Source of the DNA: an uncultured Sphingomonadaceae bacterium
Lineage (GTDB): Bacteria > Pseudomonadota > Alphaproteobacteria > Sphingomonadales > Sphingomonadaceae
Direction of reading: 5' to 3'
Length of the DNA: 20,506 nt
NCBI GenBank assembly: GCA_938003725.1
Contig: CALKXX010000213.1
Location: forward strand, 1-20,506
Positions within the stretch are counted from its first letter, which is position 1. The number at the start of each line of letters is the position of its first letter. The position numbers and the translations under genes were made by a program. The notes under the pieces are model-generated. The model had not been told where the DNA came from. It did not search any database and saw only the letters and a program-made list of their open reading frames with translations. Positions 1-8,216 of this stretch are shown piece after piece.

Positions 1-1
1 T

Positions 2-1774
2 GACGATCTGAGCTTCCGTCTAATCGGTGATTATGACAAGATTGACGAAGAATGTTGTGCGGTGGTCAATATTGTTGACGGACCAACCGGAAATGCCGTG
101 CGCGCACTCGGTGGTCAGATCGATTCAAACAACCGTTTCTCACGGATCAGTTTCACCAACTTCCCTTCAACCAATGAAATTGAAAACTACGGGGTTTCGC
201 TGCAAACCGATTATAGTACCGGCGCGTTCGATATAACTGCGATCACCGCGTATCGAGCGGTTCGTTCGGACACAAATGCAGATTCTGACTTTACGAGTGC
301 AGATTTGATCGGTCAGAATACCGGATTTAACGAGATTGATACATATACCGCTGAACTTCGGATTGCTTCCGACTTTGACGGTCCGTTCAACTTTCTGGTC
401 GGCGGCTATTATTTCAAAGAAGATATCAACACCGGCGGGTCGCTCTTGTTCGGTCGTGATTTTCAGGGATATGCCGATCTTCTGAGCGGCGGTAACTACA
501 CCGGCCTAGAACCGACACTTCGCTTTCTGATCCCAACAATAGCTGCGGGTGATTTTGGTGCGGAAGGACAGGGACGAATTGAAAGCTATGATTATGCCAA
601 CAATGCGTTCTCCATTTTTGGCCAAGTGGATTTTGAACTTACTGACGGTCTAACATTTACGGCTGGCGGTAACTACACACGCGATCGCAAACGCGTTGTC
701 CAAGACAATCTCTCCACAGATGTATTCTCCAGCATTGACTTGGTTCAGGCTGGTGTCCTTGCGGGCGTACCGGCGACGCTGGCCGCAGACCCCAACTTCA
801 ACCCTTTTCTGGGTCTGCAGGCGCTACAGTTCATCCCTCCTTACTTGAACTTTCCGAACTCTGTAGAAGATGGTCGCACCAGCGATAACGATTTTTCATA
901 CACGTTACGTCTGGCGTATAATATCAGTGACCAGGTAAGCATGTATGCCAGCTACGCCACAGGCTTCAAGGCATCTTCGTTTAACCTGTCCACGGACAGT
1001 CGCCCGTTTCCGGTCGACTTTATTCCAGGATCGCCATTTCAATCCCCACCTCCAGCAGCATCGCCAATTCGGACTGCTGGTTTAGCGGTCAACAACCTGT
1101 CTACCGGCACACGGTTTGCAGGCCCAGAAAATGCAGAGGTGTATGAGATTGGCGTGAAGGGGCAGTTTGACGGATTCGCCTTCAATCTGGCGATCTTCGA
1201 TCAAACGCTGAGAGGCTTCCAGAGCAACATCTTTACCGGCACGGGTTTTGTGCTCGGCAATGCTGATCAGCAATCGGTCGCAGGTTTCGAACTGGATATG
1301 TCAATCTCGCCTGTGCCTAATTTGACGTTCACAGCGGCGGTCACCCATCTCGACGCAGAATTTGACAGCTTTACCGGCGGTTCCAGCCTGTCAGCTCCTT
1401 CATTTTCTGTAGTGCCAACCGACCTTACCGGCTTAACGCCTGCTGGTATCCCCGATTGGGCAGTCAGTGTCGGTGCCACATATACTCATGAGTTCGGCAA
1501 CGACAATGAGTTGATCTTCCACACGGATTATCTGATGGAAAGCAACACGCAGGTCGCCCAAGGATTTTCTGGTATTCGCCGAGCTGTTGAGGCCCTGAAC
1601 GCATCGATGACCTTTGCGATGGGCAATGGTTTGTCGATCACGGCATGGGGTCGCAACCTGACCAATGATACCTATACGACAACCATTTTCCCAAGCGTTG
1701 CGCAGGCCGGTTCACTCTCCGGTTATCGCAATCAGCCGCGGACTTATGGTGGTGCGGTCAAGTTCGAATTCTAG
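2..1774 (+). CDS. TonB-dependent outer-membrane receptor, C-terminal part (5' end outside window)
   Basis: This is the C-terminal 590 codons of a TonB-dependent receptor, which imports a large or scarce ligand across the outer membrane using TonB/ExbBD energy. The frame is open from base 2, so the gene begins upstream and the GTG at 62 is internal. The first visible residues include DYDKIDEECCAVVN, a segment I recognise from sphingomonad receptors. The rest has the alternating aromatic and polar strands of a beta-barrel, with phrases such as YASYATGFKASSFN, YEIGVKGQF and WGRNLTNDTY. It ends in YGGAVKFEF with a terminal Phe, the usual outer-membrane assembly signal. The plug domain and TonB box are missing because of the window edge. 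A terminator follows directly. The ligand is unknown; the neighbouring catabolic genes suggest an organic substrate rather than a siderophore, but that is inference. Confidence 0.93.
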   Translation, partial: DDLSFRLIGDYDKIDEECCAVVNIVDGPTGNAVRALGGQIDSNNRFSRISFTNFPSTNEIENYGVSLQTDYSTGAFDITAITAYRAVRSDTNADSDFTSADLIGQNTGFNEIDTYTAELRIASDFDGPFNFLVGGYYFKEDINTGGSLLFGRDFQGYADLLSGGNYTGLEPTLRFLIPTIAAGDFGAEGQGRIESYDYANNAFSIFGQVDFELTDGLTFTAGGNYTRDRKRVVQDNLSTDVFSSIDLVQAGVLAGVPATLAADPNFNPFLGLQALQFIPPYLNFPNSVEDGRTSDNDFSYTLRLAYNISDQVSMYASYATGFKASSFNLSTDSRPFPVDFIPGSPFQSPPPAASPIRTAGLAVNNLSTGTRFAGPENAEVYEIGVKGQFDGFAFNLAIFDQTLRGFQSNIFTGTGFVLGNADQQSVAGFELDMSISPVPNLTFTAAVTHLDAEFDSFTGGSSLSAPSFSVVPTDLTGLTPAGIPDWAVSVGATYTHEFGNDNELIFHTDYLMESNTQVAQGFSGIRRAVEALNASMTFAMGNGLSITAWGRNLTNDTYTTTIFPSVAQAGSLSGYRNQPRTYGGAVKFEF

Positions 1775-1809
1775 AATTTGAAATCGAACCTGTGCTTTGA
1801 CAGGATCAA

Positions 1810-1843
1810 AAGGCGAGCGGTACGCACCGTTCGCCTTTTTTTT
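1810..1843 (+). terminator. Rho-independent terminator after the TonB receptor gene
   Basis: The left arm AAGGCGAGCGGT (1810-1821), the loop ACGC and the right arm ACCGTTCGCCTT (1826-1837) form a 12-bp stem with a single G-T wobble. The T-run 1836-1843 follows at once. It separates the receptor transcript from the hydrolase-symporter pair downstream. Confidence 0.93.
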
Positions 1844-1898
1844 GGCCTGTCCAATGTTTGACTTGCAGCCTACCCACTAAATCAGGAATGAGGATGGT

Positions 1899-3239
1899 AT
1901 GAGAAAAAGAACCATAGCCTTTGCCGCGGCCGGTTTGTTGTTGCTTGGTGCAGGAACAGCCGCTTATGTCATATCTCCCACGGTCCATAGCGGCACGGCC
2001 GGAGAAGCCCCGGAACTTGGGCGGACCGGCGAACATGCTATTGGCACGGATGTCAAAACCTTCGCATTGGAAGGTCGGACAAAAATAACCGCATGGGGTG
2101 CGGTCTCCGGCAATCTGTCGGAAGCACGCCGCGAGCTATCGGTACGATTCTGGTACCCGGCTGATATTGACGGCGAAACGAAGGCGGCTCAATATGAGCA
2201 TGAAATGCGTCCACCCGGCAAAGAGCCGGTCGCAATTGTTAGCAAGGGTATCGCTATTGCTGATGCACCGCCCCTGGATGACCAGAAATTCCCGCTGGTT
2301 CTTATGTCACATGGCTTTGGTGGGTGGAGCACGCAATTCAGCAATCTGGCAGAACATATCGCATCTCATGGATATGTCGTTGCTTCGATCGATCACGGTG
2401 ACATGCCCGTTGAAGGGGTAACTTCTTTTCTGCTTTCATTCGGCAATGTTCTGGCCGACCGGATGCTGGATCAGCGCCAGGTTCTTGATAAGATAGTGAA
2501 AGCGAACGCGGAAAAGTCCTCTGGATATTTTGGACAGATTGATCCGGACAATGTCGGACTGATTGGCTATTCCATGGGTGGATATGGAGCCATCGCTACC
2601 GCCGGCGCTAATTACGATTTTGCCAATGACCCCATGGCCAGTGTGCCAGAGGCGGCTAGATCCGGGATAGAAACGGCGATGGAAGGCCCTGCCCAGATCA
2701 AGGCACTGGTCGCGATTGCTCCGTGGGGTGGACAGCCAGACAACAGGGCTTGGAACGCTGCTAGTTTGTCGAAAATCAAACAACCCGTTCTCTTCATCTC
2801 CGGCAATCAAGATGATGTCGTAAACTTCAAAGAGGGTGTGTCCTGGTTGTTTGAAAATATGACGGCTGCAGATCGGCATATGCTCGTCTACCGAGAGGCA
2901 CGGCACAATATTGTCGGCAATGCCTTTACATTAGACAGTGATGCCGATTTCACCGTGTCAGAATTTTTGAAGGAACCCGTGTGGCGCAGCGAGCGGCTCA
3001 ACGCCATCAACCAGCATTTTGTCACGGCCTTTCTCGATAAAGCGCTAAAGGGCGAAACGGCAAAGGCCGCGTATCTGAACGTGCCGACTGTCGATTCCAA
3101 CACCGGTATATGGCCGATTGGTTTTGGCGAACAACTGAATGGGAAAATGGCGGGACCCGAGCAAGATAAACATTGGCGCGGATTTCAGCGCCGCTGGGCG
3201 GTAGGCCTTGAAATGCACCATCTAAAAAAGAAACAATAA
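1899..3239 (+). CDS. Exported alpha/beta hydrolase, dienelactone-hydrolase/PAF-acetylhydrolase-like
   Basis: A 446-residue serine hydrolase likely to cleave an ester or lactone outside the cytoplasm. The N-terminus (MRKRT, then a hydrophobic stretch to about residue 26) is a signal peptide or signal anchor. The core has the oxyanion strand VLMSHGFGG (about 134-142), the nucleophile elbow GYSMGG with Ser225, the acid strand SGNQDD with Asp305 or Asp306, and His336 in ARHN, which is a full triad in the normal order. The layout resembles the large predicted dienelactone hydrolase group rather than compact esterases. The ATG at 1899 has GAGG five bases upstream. The symporter gene starts 27 bases after the stop, so the two are probably co-transcribed, and hydrolysis outside followed by uptake is a natural reading. 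The substrate is unknown. Confidence 0.88.
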   Translation: MRKRTIAFAAAGLLLLGAGTAAYVISPTVHSGTAGEAPELGRTGEHAIGTDVKTFALEGRTKITAWGAVSGNLSEARRELSVRFWYPADIDGETKAAQYEHEMRPPGKEPVAIVSKGIAIADAPPLDDQKFPLVLMSHGFGGWSTQFSNLAEHIASHGYVVASIDHGDMPVEGVTSFLLSFGNVLADRMLDQRQVLDKIVKANAEKSSGYFGQIDPDNVGLIGYSMGGYGAIATAGANYDFANDPMASVPEAARSGIETAMEGPAQIKALVAIAPWGGQPDNRAWNAASLSKIKQPVLFISGNQDDVVNFKEGVSWLFENMTAADRHMLVYREARHNIVGNAFTLDSDADFTVSEFLKEPVWRSERLNAINQHFVTAFLDKALKGETAKAAYLNVPTVDSNTGIWPIGFGEQLNGKMAGPEQDKHWRGFQRRWAVGLEMHHLKKKQ

Positions 3240-3266
3240 GCCAGCGTTGCGCGAAAGGGAGCAGAA

Positions 3267-4985
3267 TTGTCAGCCGATAACCTTGTCCCCACAATTCTGA
3301 GCTGCATATTCTTCATGGGGCTAGTGGCGTGGATTTCCTGGCGTAAGACACGCGGCGGGGTGGACAGCAAAGACGGATATTTTCTGGCCGGTAGAGGATT
3401 GGGCAGCGTATTCATTGCCGGTTCGCTGCTGCTTACCAATTTGTCGGCGGAACAGTTAATTGGTCTCAACGGTTCGGCCTATGGCTATAACTTGAGCAGC
3501 ATGGCCTGGGAAGTGACGGCGGCGGTGGCGACCATCGCAATGGCCCTGATCTTCCTACCGCGATACCTGGCTGGCGCCTTCACCACATTACCGGAATTTC
3601 TCAATGATCGCTTCGATGGCGACGTTCGGCGCATGTCTGTCATCCTCTTCATGTTGGGCTATGGCTTAGTGACCATTCCCTCGGTGCTATATTCCGGCTC
3701 GATCGCGGTCATGCAGCTATTCAATGTACCGGAATTGCTGGGTCTGGACTATTTTCACGCACTTGTCGCAACCGTTGTCGCCATCGGAGCCATCGGTTCG
3801 ATCTACGCGATTTTTGGCGGGCTAAAGGCAGTGGCGGTTTCCGATACGATTAACGGCATTGGTTTGCTCATCATTGGCATTTTGGTGCCGGTGCTCGGGT
3901 TGATTGCTCTGGGAGAAGGCAGTTTTGGAGACGGAATGACCCGGTTGGTCAATGACCATCCGGGAAAGCTCAACGCCATTGGCGGACCGGATGACCCGAC
4001 ACCATTTGGAACCCTGTTCACCGGTATGCTGTTTGCCAATCTATTCTATTGGTGCACCAATCAATATGTGATCCAACGTACCCTGGGTGCCGCGTCATTG
4101 GCGGAGGGCCAGAAAGGCGTTCTATTCTCTGGATTTTTCAAGGTTTTAGTACCGTTTCTGATGATGATCCCCGGCGTGATCGCCTTTCATCTATATGGCC
4201 CGGGATTAAGTTCGATTGATCAGGCCTATCCCCGGCTGATCCGCGACGTCATGCCGGTTTATCTCGCCGGTTTTTTCCTCGCAGTCTTGCTCGGCGCGGT
4301 GTTTAGTTCATTCAACTCATTGCTCAACAGCGCAGCAACCTTGTTTTGTCTGGATGTCTATGGCCCATGGAAACGGGGGACGGCGAGTGATCAGCAATTG
4401 GTGCGCACCGCCAAAATTGCCAGCATCGTAATCGCCCTATTCTCCTTTGTCGTGGCGCCCTTGCTCCACTTTGCCGAGCAGGGCCTTTGGCAAATCATCC
4501 GCATCTTTACCGGCTTCTATAATATCCCGACCGTCGTCATCGTCATCATGGGCTTATTTACCCGGCGGATACCCGCTCTGGGCGCAAAACTGGTGATCGG
4601 GTTTCATGTTATTGCCTATGGATTGCTGCGGTTTGTGTTTGAAGATGTCGTGACCATCCACTTCCTCCATCAATATGCGATCCTGTTTGGCGTGGAGGTC
4701 CTGATCATGCTGGGTTGTGGGTGGCTATGGCCGCGCCAAACCGACTGGCAGTTCACCCCCAATGCCAAGGTTGATCTTACACCGTGGAGATTTGCAAAAC
4801 CTCTGGCGATGACATTATTTTCCTGTGTCGTCGGCCTCTATCTTCTGTTCTCGGGAATTGGTTTGGCCTCGGGTCAGGGTCTCGGGAGCCTGTTTTTCAC
4901 GCTCATTATTTCAATGATTCTCGCCAATATCATCTATTGGACATGGTCAGCCAAGGTCCATCCATCAACGCCAAATGCTATTTGA
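3267..4985 (+). CDS. Sodium:solute symporter (SSS/SLC5 family)
   Basis: A 572-residue inner-membrane transporter with about 14 hydrophobic segments, of the family that couples Na+ entry to uptake of sugars or other small organic solutes. Family features include YFLAGRGLGSVFIAGSLLLTN (about 37-57), LSAEQLIGLNGSAYGY, the long loop after IYAIFGGLKAVAVSDTINGIG, and FSSFNSLLNSAATLF in the later core. It looks closest to the vSGLT/YidK branch, hence sugars are plausible, but substrate cannot be assigned. The start is TTG at 3267: an in-frame stop (3237-3239) lies upstream with no ATG after it, and GGGAG sits five bases before the TTG. The stop overlaps the end of the convergent dioxygenase gene by 8 bases, leaving no room for a terminator between them. 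Confidence 0.92.
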   Translation: MSADNLVPTILSCIFFMGLVAWISWRKTRGGVDSKDGYFLAGRGLGSVFIAGSLLLTNLSAEQLIGLNGSAYGYNLSSMAWEVTAAVATIAMALIFLPRYLAGAFTTLPEFLNDRFDGDVRRMSVILFMLGYGLVTIPSVLYSGSIAVMQLFNVPELLGLDYFHALVATVVAIGAIGSIYAIFGGLKAVAVSDTINGIGLLIIGILVPVLGLIALGEGSFGDGMTRLVNDHPGKLNAIGGPDDPTPFGTLFTGMLFANLFYWCTNQYVIQRTLGAASLAEGQKGVLFSGFFKVLVPFLMMIPGVIAFHLYGPGLSSIDQAYPRLIRDVMPVYLAGFFLAVLLGAVFSSFNSLLNSAATLFCLDVYGPWKRGTASDQQLVRTAKIASIVIALFSFVVAPLLHFAEQGLWQIIRIFTGFYNIPTVVIVIMGLFTRRIPALGAKLVIGFHVIAYGLLRFVFEDVVTIHFLHQYAILFGVEVLIMLGCGWLWPRQTDWQFTPNAKVDLTPWRFAKPLAMTLFSCVVGLYLLFSGIGLASGQGLGSLFFTLIISMILANIIYWTWSAKVHPSTPNAI

Positions 4986-5913
4986 TCAACGATGCATATA
5001 CTTTGCGGGTTCCTTTGAAAGACCGCCGGCCATGCATGACCAGAAAATTATCGATCAGCGCAACGTCGCCCGCCTGCCACTCCAGATCATAGCTGAGTTT
5101 ATCGGCCAGATCGATCGCAACCTGCATCTGTGCGGGATCGACCGGAGAACCATCGCCAAATGAAATCGATTTGGAGGGATTATTGCGCTTGTCCGCCCAC
5201 CCGCGATAGGCCGCGATTAGCTGGTTGAAGAACGTTCGCCGGCCATCAGGAAGCATATGCACAGCATCAAGCCGCGGCGAGGTCACCCGCAAATTTTCTT
5301 CCTCCAGCCATTGCCAGTCATAACCCAGATCCCGCAAGCGTGCCTCCGCATCGGATTGATTTTCGACGCCCAAGGTACTGACCCAGCTTCGACCCTGTCC
5401 CGATCCAATATCATCTGACGCAGGCATGCTGTGGGTATAGCGGACACCTTTCATCGCAAAATCATCGACCAATTTCGGCGCAGCAACGGTCAGTTTTTCC
5501 AACAATATGTCCGAGCGGCAAACCGGTGTGGCACCGCCCTCATCCGCAGCAATATGGCAATAGAAGAACAGTTTGGATGGATATATTGGTGTCTGCGCCA
5601 TCTCATGATGCAGGAAAATACTTGTTTCCGGCGGTGCCTCATTGGCTGTAAAAACACGCGGGGTAAGGTTTATCCGCACCGCATTGGATAGCGACTGCGC
5701 ATACGGGAAACTCGGTTCGCCATAAGCGACAACCGCCGCGTCAAAATCTTCAACCGCCGGAACGGCGAATCCGCGAAACAGGATTACGCCCGTTTTACGC
5801 AGCTCAATATCCAGCTCTTGCTTGTTTTCCAACACATGGTCTGACAGCGATTTGCAATCACCGGCACCTAATATTTTGGGGAACTCTGCGCCATTCCAGA
5901 ATTGTTGTTTCAT
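4978..5913 (-). CDS. TauD/TfdA-like Fe(II)/2-oxoglutarate-dependent dioxygenase
   Basis: A non-haem iron oxygenase that would hydroxylate or oxidatively cleave a substrate while decarboxylating 2-oxoglutarate. Numbered from a GTG at 5922, the iron ligands are His105 and Glu107 in FLHHEM and His297 in VMHGRR, with Arg306 as the probable 2-oxoglutarate ligand. The facial triad is therefore H-x-E rather than the common H-x-D, as in clavaminate-synthase-like members. I prefer the ATG at 5913 (311 residues); the GTG at 5922 directly abuts the preceding stop and gives 314. Neither has a strong ribosome site, so translation probably depends on coupling to the aldo/keto reductase gene upstream. It is the last gene of the three-gene redox operon. 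Substrate unknown. Confidence 0.9.
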   Translation of the reverse strand: MKQQFWNGAEFPKILGAGDCKSLSDHVLENKQELDIELRKTGVILFRGFAVPAVEDFDAAVVAYGEPSFPYAQSLSNAVRINLTPRVFTANEAPPETSIFLHHEMAQTPIYPSKLFFYCHIAADEGGATPVCRSDILLEKLTVAAPKLVDDFAMKGVRYTHSMPASDDIGSGQGRSWVSTLGVENQSDAEARLRDLGYDWQWLEEENLRVTSPRLDAVHMLPDGRRTFFNQLIAAYRGWADKRNNPSKSISFGDGSPVDPAQMQVAIDLADKLSYDLEWQAGDVALIDNFLVMHGRRSFKGTRKVYASLIK

Positions 5914-5922
5914 CGCTGACAC

Positions 5923-6879
5923 TCAATCATAGATCGGATGGAATAGGCCGAATGCCTGTTCACAAAATATACCGGGATCATTGAAACGGCGATTTGCATT
6001 GAGCGCGCCGATTGCCGCCATCTGATCTTCACGCAAAGAGAAATCAGAAATTTCCAGATTTTCCCTCATATGTTGCGGGTCGGTGCTTTTGGGAATGATC
6101 GTGGTTCCTCTTTGCATTCCCCAACGCAATATCACCTGAGCAGCTGACTTGCCATGGACCGCAGCAATATCGGCAATTACGGGTATGTCCAACAGGCTGT
6201 CTGATTCTGTTGCCATCTCGATCTCAACATAGGATTTTGACGCCAGTGGGGAGAATGCGGTGACGCCTATGTCATATTGCCTCGCCAGTCGAATCAATTT
6301 CTCCTGTGTCAAATATGGATGCGTTTCTATCTGCAAATTTGCCGGTTTTATCTTTGCATATGCCATAAGGTCATGGATCAGCGCGCTGCTATAATTACAA
6401 ACGCCAATCTCTTTCACCAGCCCCTCATGCACCAAGTTTTCCATCGCTGCCCAGGTTTCATGCAACGGCACCGGGGCTTTTTTCATTTCCGGATGCGCCG
6501 CATCGGGATCCACCAGCCATTCGGGCGGATAGCGCGTTTCAAAATCGACATATTCCAGGGCGATCGGAAAATGCACAAGATAGAGATCCAAATATTCGAG
6601 TTTGAGATCGTTCAAAGATTTACGGCAGGCCATTTTGACATGGTCCGGATGGTGATATGTGTTCCACAATTTTGAGGTAATCCACAGGTCTTCTCGGGAC
6701 ACTAACCCCCGGGAGATCGCTGCCTGTATTCCATCGCCCACCTCCGCTTCATTGCCATAATCAGCAGCGCAGTCGAAATGGCGATAACCCATCCGGATCG
6801 CTTCCAGTAAGATGTCAGCACAATCGCTGCGATCCACCTTCCACAACCCAAAGCCAATATCCGGTATTTTTTGCATCAT
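5923..6879 (-). CDS. Aldo/keto reductase, xylose-reductase-like
   Basis: A cytoplasmic NAD(P)H-dependent reductase of 318 residues with a complete AKR tetrad: Asp36 and Tyr41 (FDCAADYG), Lys70 (TSKLWN) and His103 (LVHFP). IPKSTDPQHMREN near residue 260 is the cofactor-binding segment. The stretch after HFPIALEYV and the C-terminal NDPGIFCEQAFG resemble xylose-reductase-type AKRs, so an aldose, a keto-sugar or another small carbonyl is possible. ATG codons occur at 6879 and 6876; the first directly follows the TGA of the Gfo/Idh gene with no spacer, and AAAAGAGA upstream can serve as a ribosome site. The gene is thus translationally coupled between two other oxidoreductases. The AKR family is certain; the substrate is not. 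Confidence 0.93.
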   Translation of the reverse strand: MMQKIPDIGFGLWKVDRSDCADILLEAIRMGYRHFDCAADYGNEAEVGDGIQAAISRGLVSREDLWITSKLWNTYHHPDHVKMACRKSLNDLKLEYLDLYLVHFPIALEYVDFETRYPPEWLVDPDAAHPEMKKAPVPLHETWAAMENLVHEGLVKEIGVCNYSSALIHDLMAYAKIKPANLQIETHPYLTQEKLIRLARQYDIGVTAFSPLASKSYVEIEMATESDSLLDIPVIADIAAVHGKSAAQVILRWGMQRGTTIIPKSTDPQHMRENLEISDFSLREDQMAAIGALNANRRFNDPGIFCEQAFGLFHPIYD

Positions 6880-7956
6880 TCATCTCTTTTCCGTAAATTC
6901 AATGTCCAGTGTGACCGGAAGCCCTGTCTCTATCGATTGATGTGCCGCCGCGCCGATTTGCACTGCGATCAAGCCATCATATGTTGAAACTTCGGGCGGT
7001 GTATCCGCCATCAAACTCTGGTGAAACCGGCTTAGTTGAAAGAAGGTAGCACCGTGATGGTCTCCGGCTTCTAGCGCTGCGGAAGGGGTGTCGATATTCT
7101 CAACAACCGGGCCGCTTTTATCACGGGGCGACCATGTCAACTTAGCGGAAGGGATGCCTACCTCAAGCTTACCAATGTCCCCGATAGCGTAAATCGCTTC
7201 TTGTTCTTCGGACCCTTCGGCAAACATACACAAATCCAAAATCGCACGCGTGCCTTTGGCAAACTCAACGACGATATAGGCGTTGTCCAAAATATCCGGC
7301 CGGCGCCCGTTATAGCTCTCATCCAGATGGTTGACGTCCTGTCCGCCCGACGCAAACACGCGGGTCGGTTCATCCTGCAAAATGTAGCGCATCAGATCAA
7401 AAAAATGACAGCATTTCTCTACCAATGTTCCGCCAGTATTCTTGCTGAACCGGTTCCAGTCGCCGACCTTCTTTAGAAAAGGAAAGCGGTGCTCTTTGAT
7501 GGAGAGCATTTTTACGTCCCCGGTAAGCCCATTGCGCACGCGGTCGATAAATTCCCAAATGGGCGGCATGTAGCGATATTCCATACCGACCCAGATCGGG
7601 TGAGAATATGTTTGTGCAGCAGCGTGGAGCCCGCGCGCATCGGCGACTGTGGTACACATGGGCTTTTCCAGCAATATCGCGACATCATGTTTCATCACTC
7701 CCTGCATGATCTCAAAATGGGTGTGATTTGGAGCTGATATGATGACCGCGTCGAGCTGCGTGCTCGCCAGCATTTCTTCGGTATCAAGAAAGCAGGCTGG
7801 GGAAAATCCATATGGAATGGCATGTGCAGCGGACTCATCCAGCGATAGTTGATGCGGGTCGCTCAAGGCGACAAGCTGCGCCCCGCTGACGAGCGCCAGA
7901 TTGTTGATATGCTCGCGGCCCATCATTCCCGCGCCAATGATTGCATATCTCTTCAT
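6880..7956 (-). CDS. Gfo/Idh/MocA-family NAD(P)-dependent oxidoreductase
   Basis: A 358-residue Rossmann-fold dehydrogenase; the family oxidises or reduces hydroxyls on sugars, inositols and related polyols. The N-terminus MKRYAIIGAGMMG carries GxGxxG, followed by LVALSDP. The signature EKP is at 97-99 with the catalytic Lys98, and GGTLVEKCCHFFD places His184 and Asp187 in the usual HxxD position. The frame extends to an ATG at 8016, which would add 20 residues before the Rossmann strand without a ribosome site. I prefer 7956, preceded by AAGAGA. It is the first gene of the Gfo/Idh-AKR-dioxygenase operon, and its upstream region carries one copy of the shared dyad motif. A sugar or glycoside-derived substrate is plausible but inferred. 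Confidence 0.92.
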   Translation of the reverse strand: MKRYAIIGAGMMGREHINNLALVSGAQLVALSDPHQLSLDESAAHAIPYGFSPACFLDTEEMLASTQLDAVIISAPNHTHFEIMQGVMKHDVAILLEKPMCTTVADARGLHAAAQTYSHPIWVGMEYRYMPPIWEFIDRVRNGLTGDVKMLSIKEHRFPFLKKVGDWNRFSKNTGGTLVEKCCHFFDLMRYILQDEPTRVFASGGQDVNHLDESYNGRRPDILDNAYIVVEFAKGTRAILDLCMFAEGSEEQEAIYAIGDIGKLEVGIPSAKLTWSPRDKSGPVVENIDTPSAALEAGDHHGATFFQLSRFHQSLMADTPPEVSTYDGLIAVQIGAAAHQSIETGLPVTLDIEFTEKR

Positions 7957-8039
7957 CGCGTCATTTTCTCTTGCTGCACAATTGCCAATGGCAAGACCTC
8001 TAGACGGGGAAGCCATGAATTCACAATGCCGAATATCCC

Positions 8040-8060
8040 TATTGACTTTTATTACAATAA
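8040..8060. promoter_or_regulatory. Candidate operator, copy 1 of a shared dyad motif
   Basis: The 20 bases 8040-8059 match TNTTGACTWTTWTTACAATA. TATTG (8040-8044) and CAATA (8055-8059) are perfect inverted repeats with a 10-base spacer. Copy 2 at 11940-11959 agrees at 17 of 20 positions, and the next A also matches. It lies 84 bases upstream of the preferred Gfo/Idh start. Length and symmetry suit a TetR-family operator, and the TetR gene at 8217-8870 is next door; the pairing is inferred. Confidence 0.55.
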
Positions 8061-8086
8061 AAATGAAACTTAAGGTTATTGGTTAT

Positions 8087-8119
8087 CCCAAATATATATA
8101 TGGGCGACTTCGCCTATAT
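8087..8119. repeat. AT-rich near-palindrome and hairpin
   Basis: Bases 8087-8104 read CCCA, then ten A/T bases, then TGGG, an 18-base palindrome with one mismatched pair. Overlapping it, ATATA (8096-8100) and GGCGA (8103-8107) pair with TCGCC (8110-8114) and TATAT (8115-8119). It could be a weak transcript end or leader structure. There is no clear T-run. Confidence 0.4.
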
Positions 8120-8180
8120 GAGCGCAAGGATAGATTTATGTTCGATTTAACCGGCCAATCCCTGGTCATCGACGGTGCTC

Positions 8181-8203
8181 ATTCTATTCACCCGCTATAG
8201 AAT
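8181..8203. repeat. 7-bp inverted repeat downstream of the TetR gene
   Basis: ATTCTAT (8181-8187) and ATAGAAT (8197-8203) are perfect complements separated by nine bases, 13 bases past the TetR stop codon. The stem is A/T-rich and lacks a T-run, so it would be a poor terminator; a binding site is equally possible. Confidence 0.4.
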
Positions 8204-8216
8204 AAACGGACCTCAT

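Larger units (their letters stand above)
7957..8216. other. Intergenic region, about 260 bases, between the TetR gene and the Gfo/Idh operon
   Basis: This is the largest non-coding stretch in the window. It holds the shared dyad motif (8040-8060), an AT-rich near-palindrome with an adjoining hairpin (8087-8119) and a 7-bp inverted repeat (8181-8203). No convincing ORF or RNA gene was seen. The promoter of the three-gene redox operon should lie here, but I could not fix a -35/-10 pair. Confidence 0.6.

Noticed and set aside
62..1774. GTG at 62 as the start of the TonB receptor gene
   Set aside because: The frame is open back to base 2 with family-like residues before it, and the plug domain is absent, so the gene is truncated by the window edge.
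1858..1886. TTGACT at 1858-1863 as a promoter for the hydrolase gene
   Set aside because: The bases at the -10 position do not resemble a -10 hexamer.
2436..2906. Minus-strand ORF of 156 codons
   Set aside because: It is antisense to the catalytic core of the alpha/beta hydrolase and shows no domain features.
7957..8016. N-terminal extension of the Gfo/Idh protein to the ATG at 8016
   Set aside because: There is no ribosome site there, and the Rossmann strand begins exactly at the downstream ATG (7956).
8042..8060. Reading the shared motif as a -35/-10 promoter (TTGACT with TACAAT)
   Set aside because: The two hexamers are only five or six bases apart, far from the usual 16-18, so an operator is the better reading.
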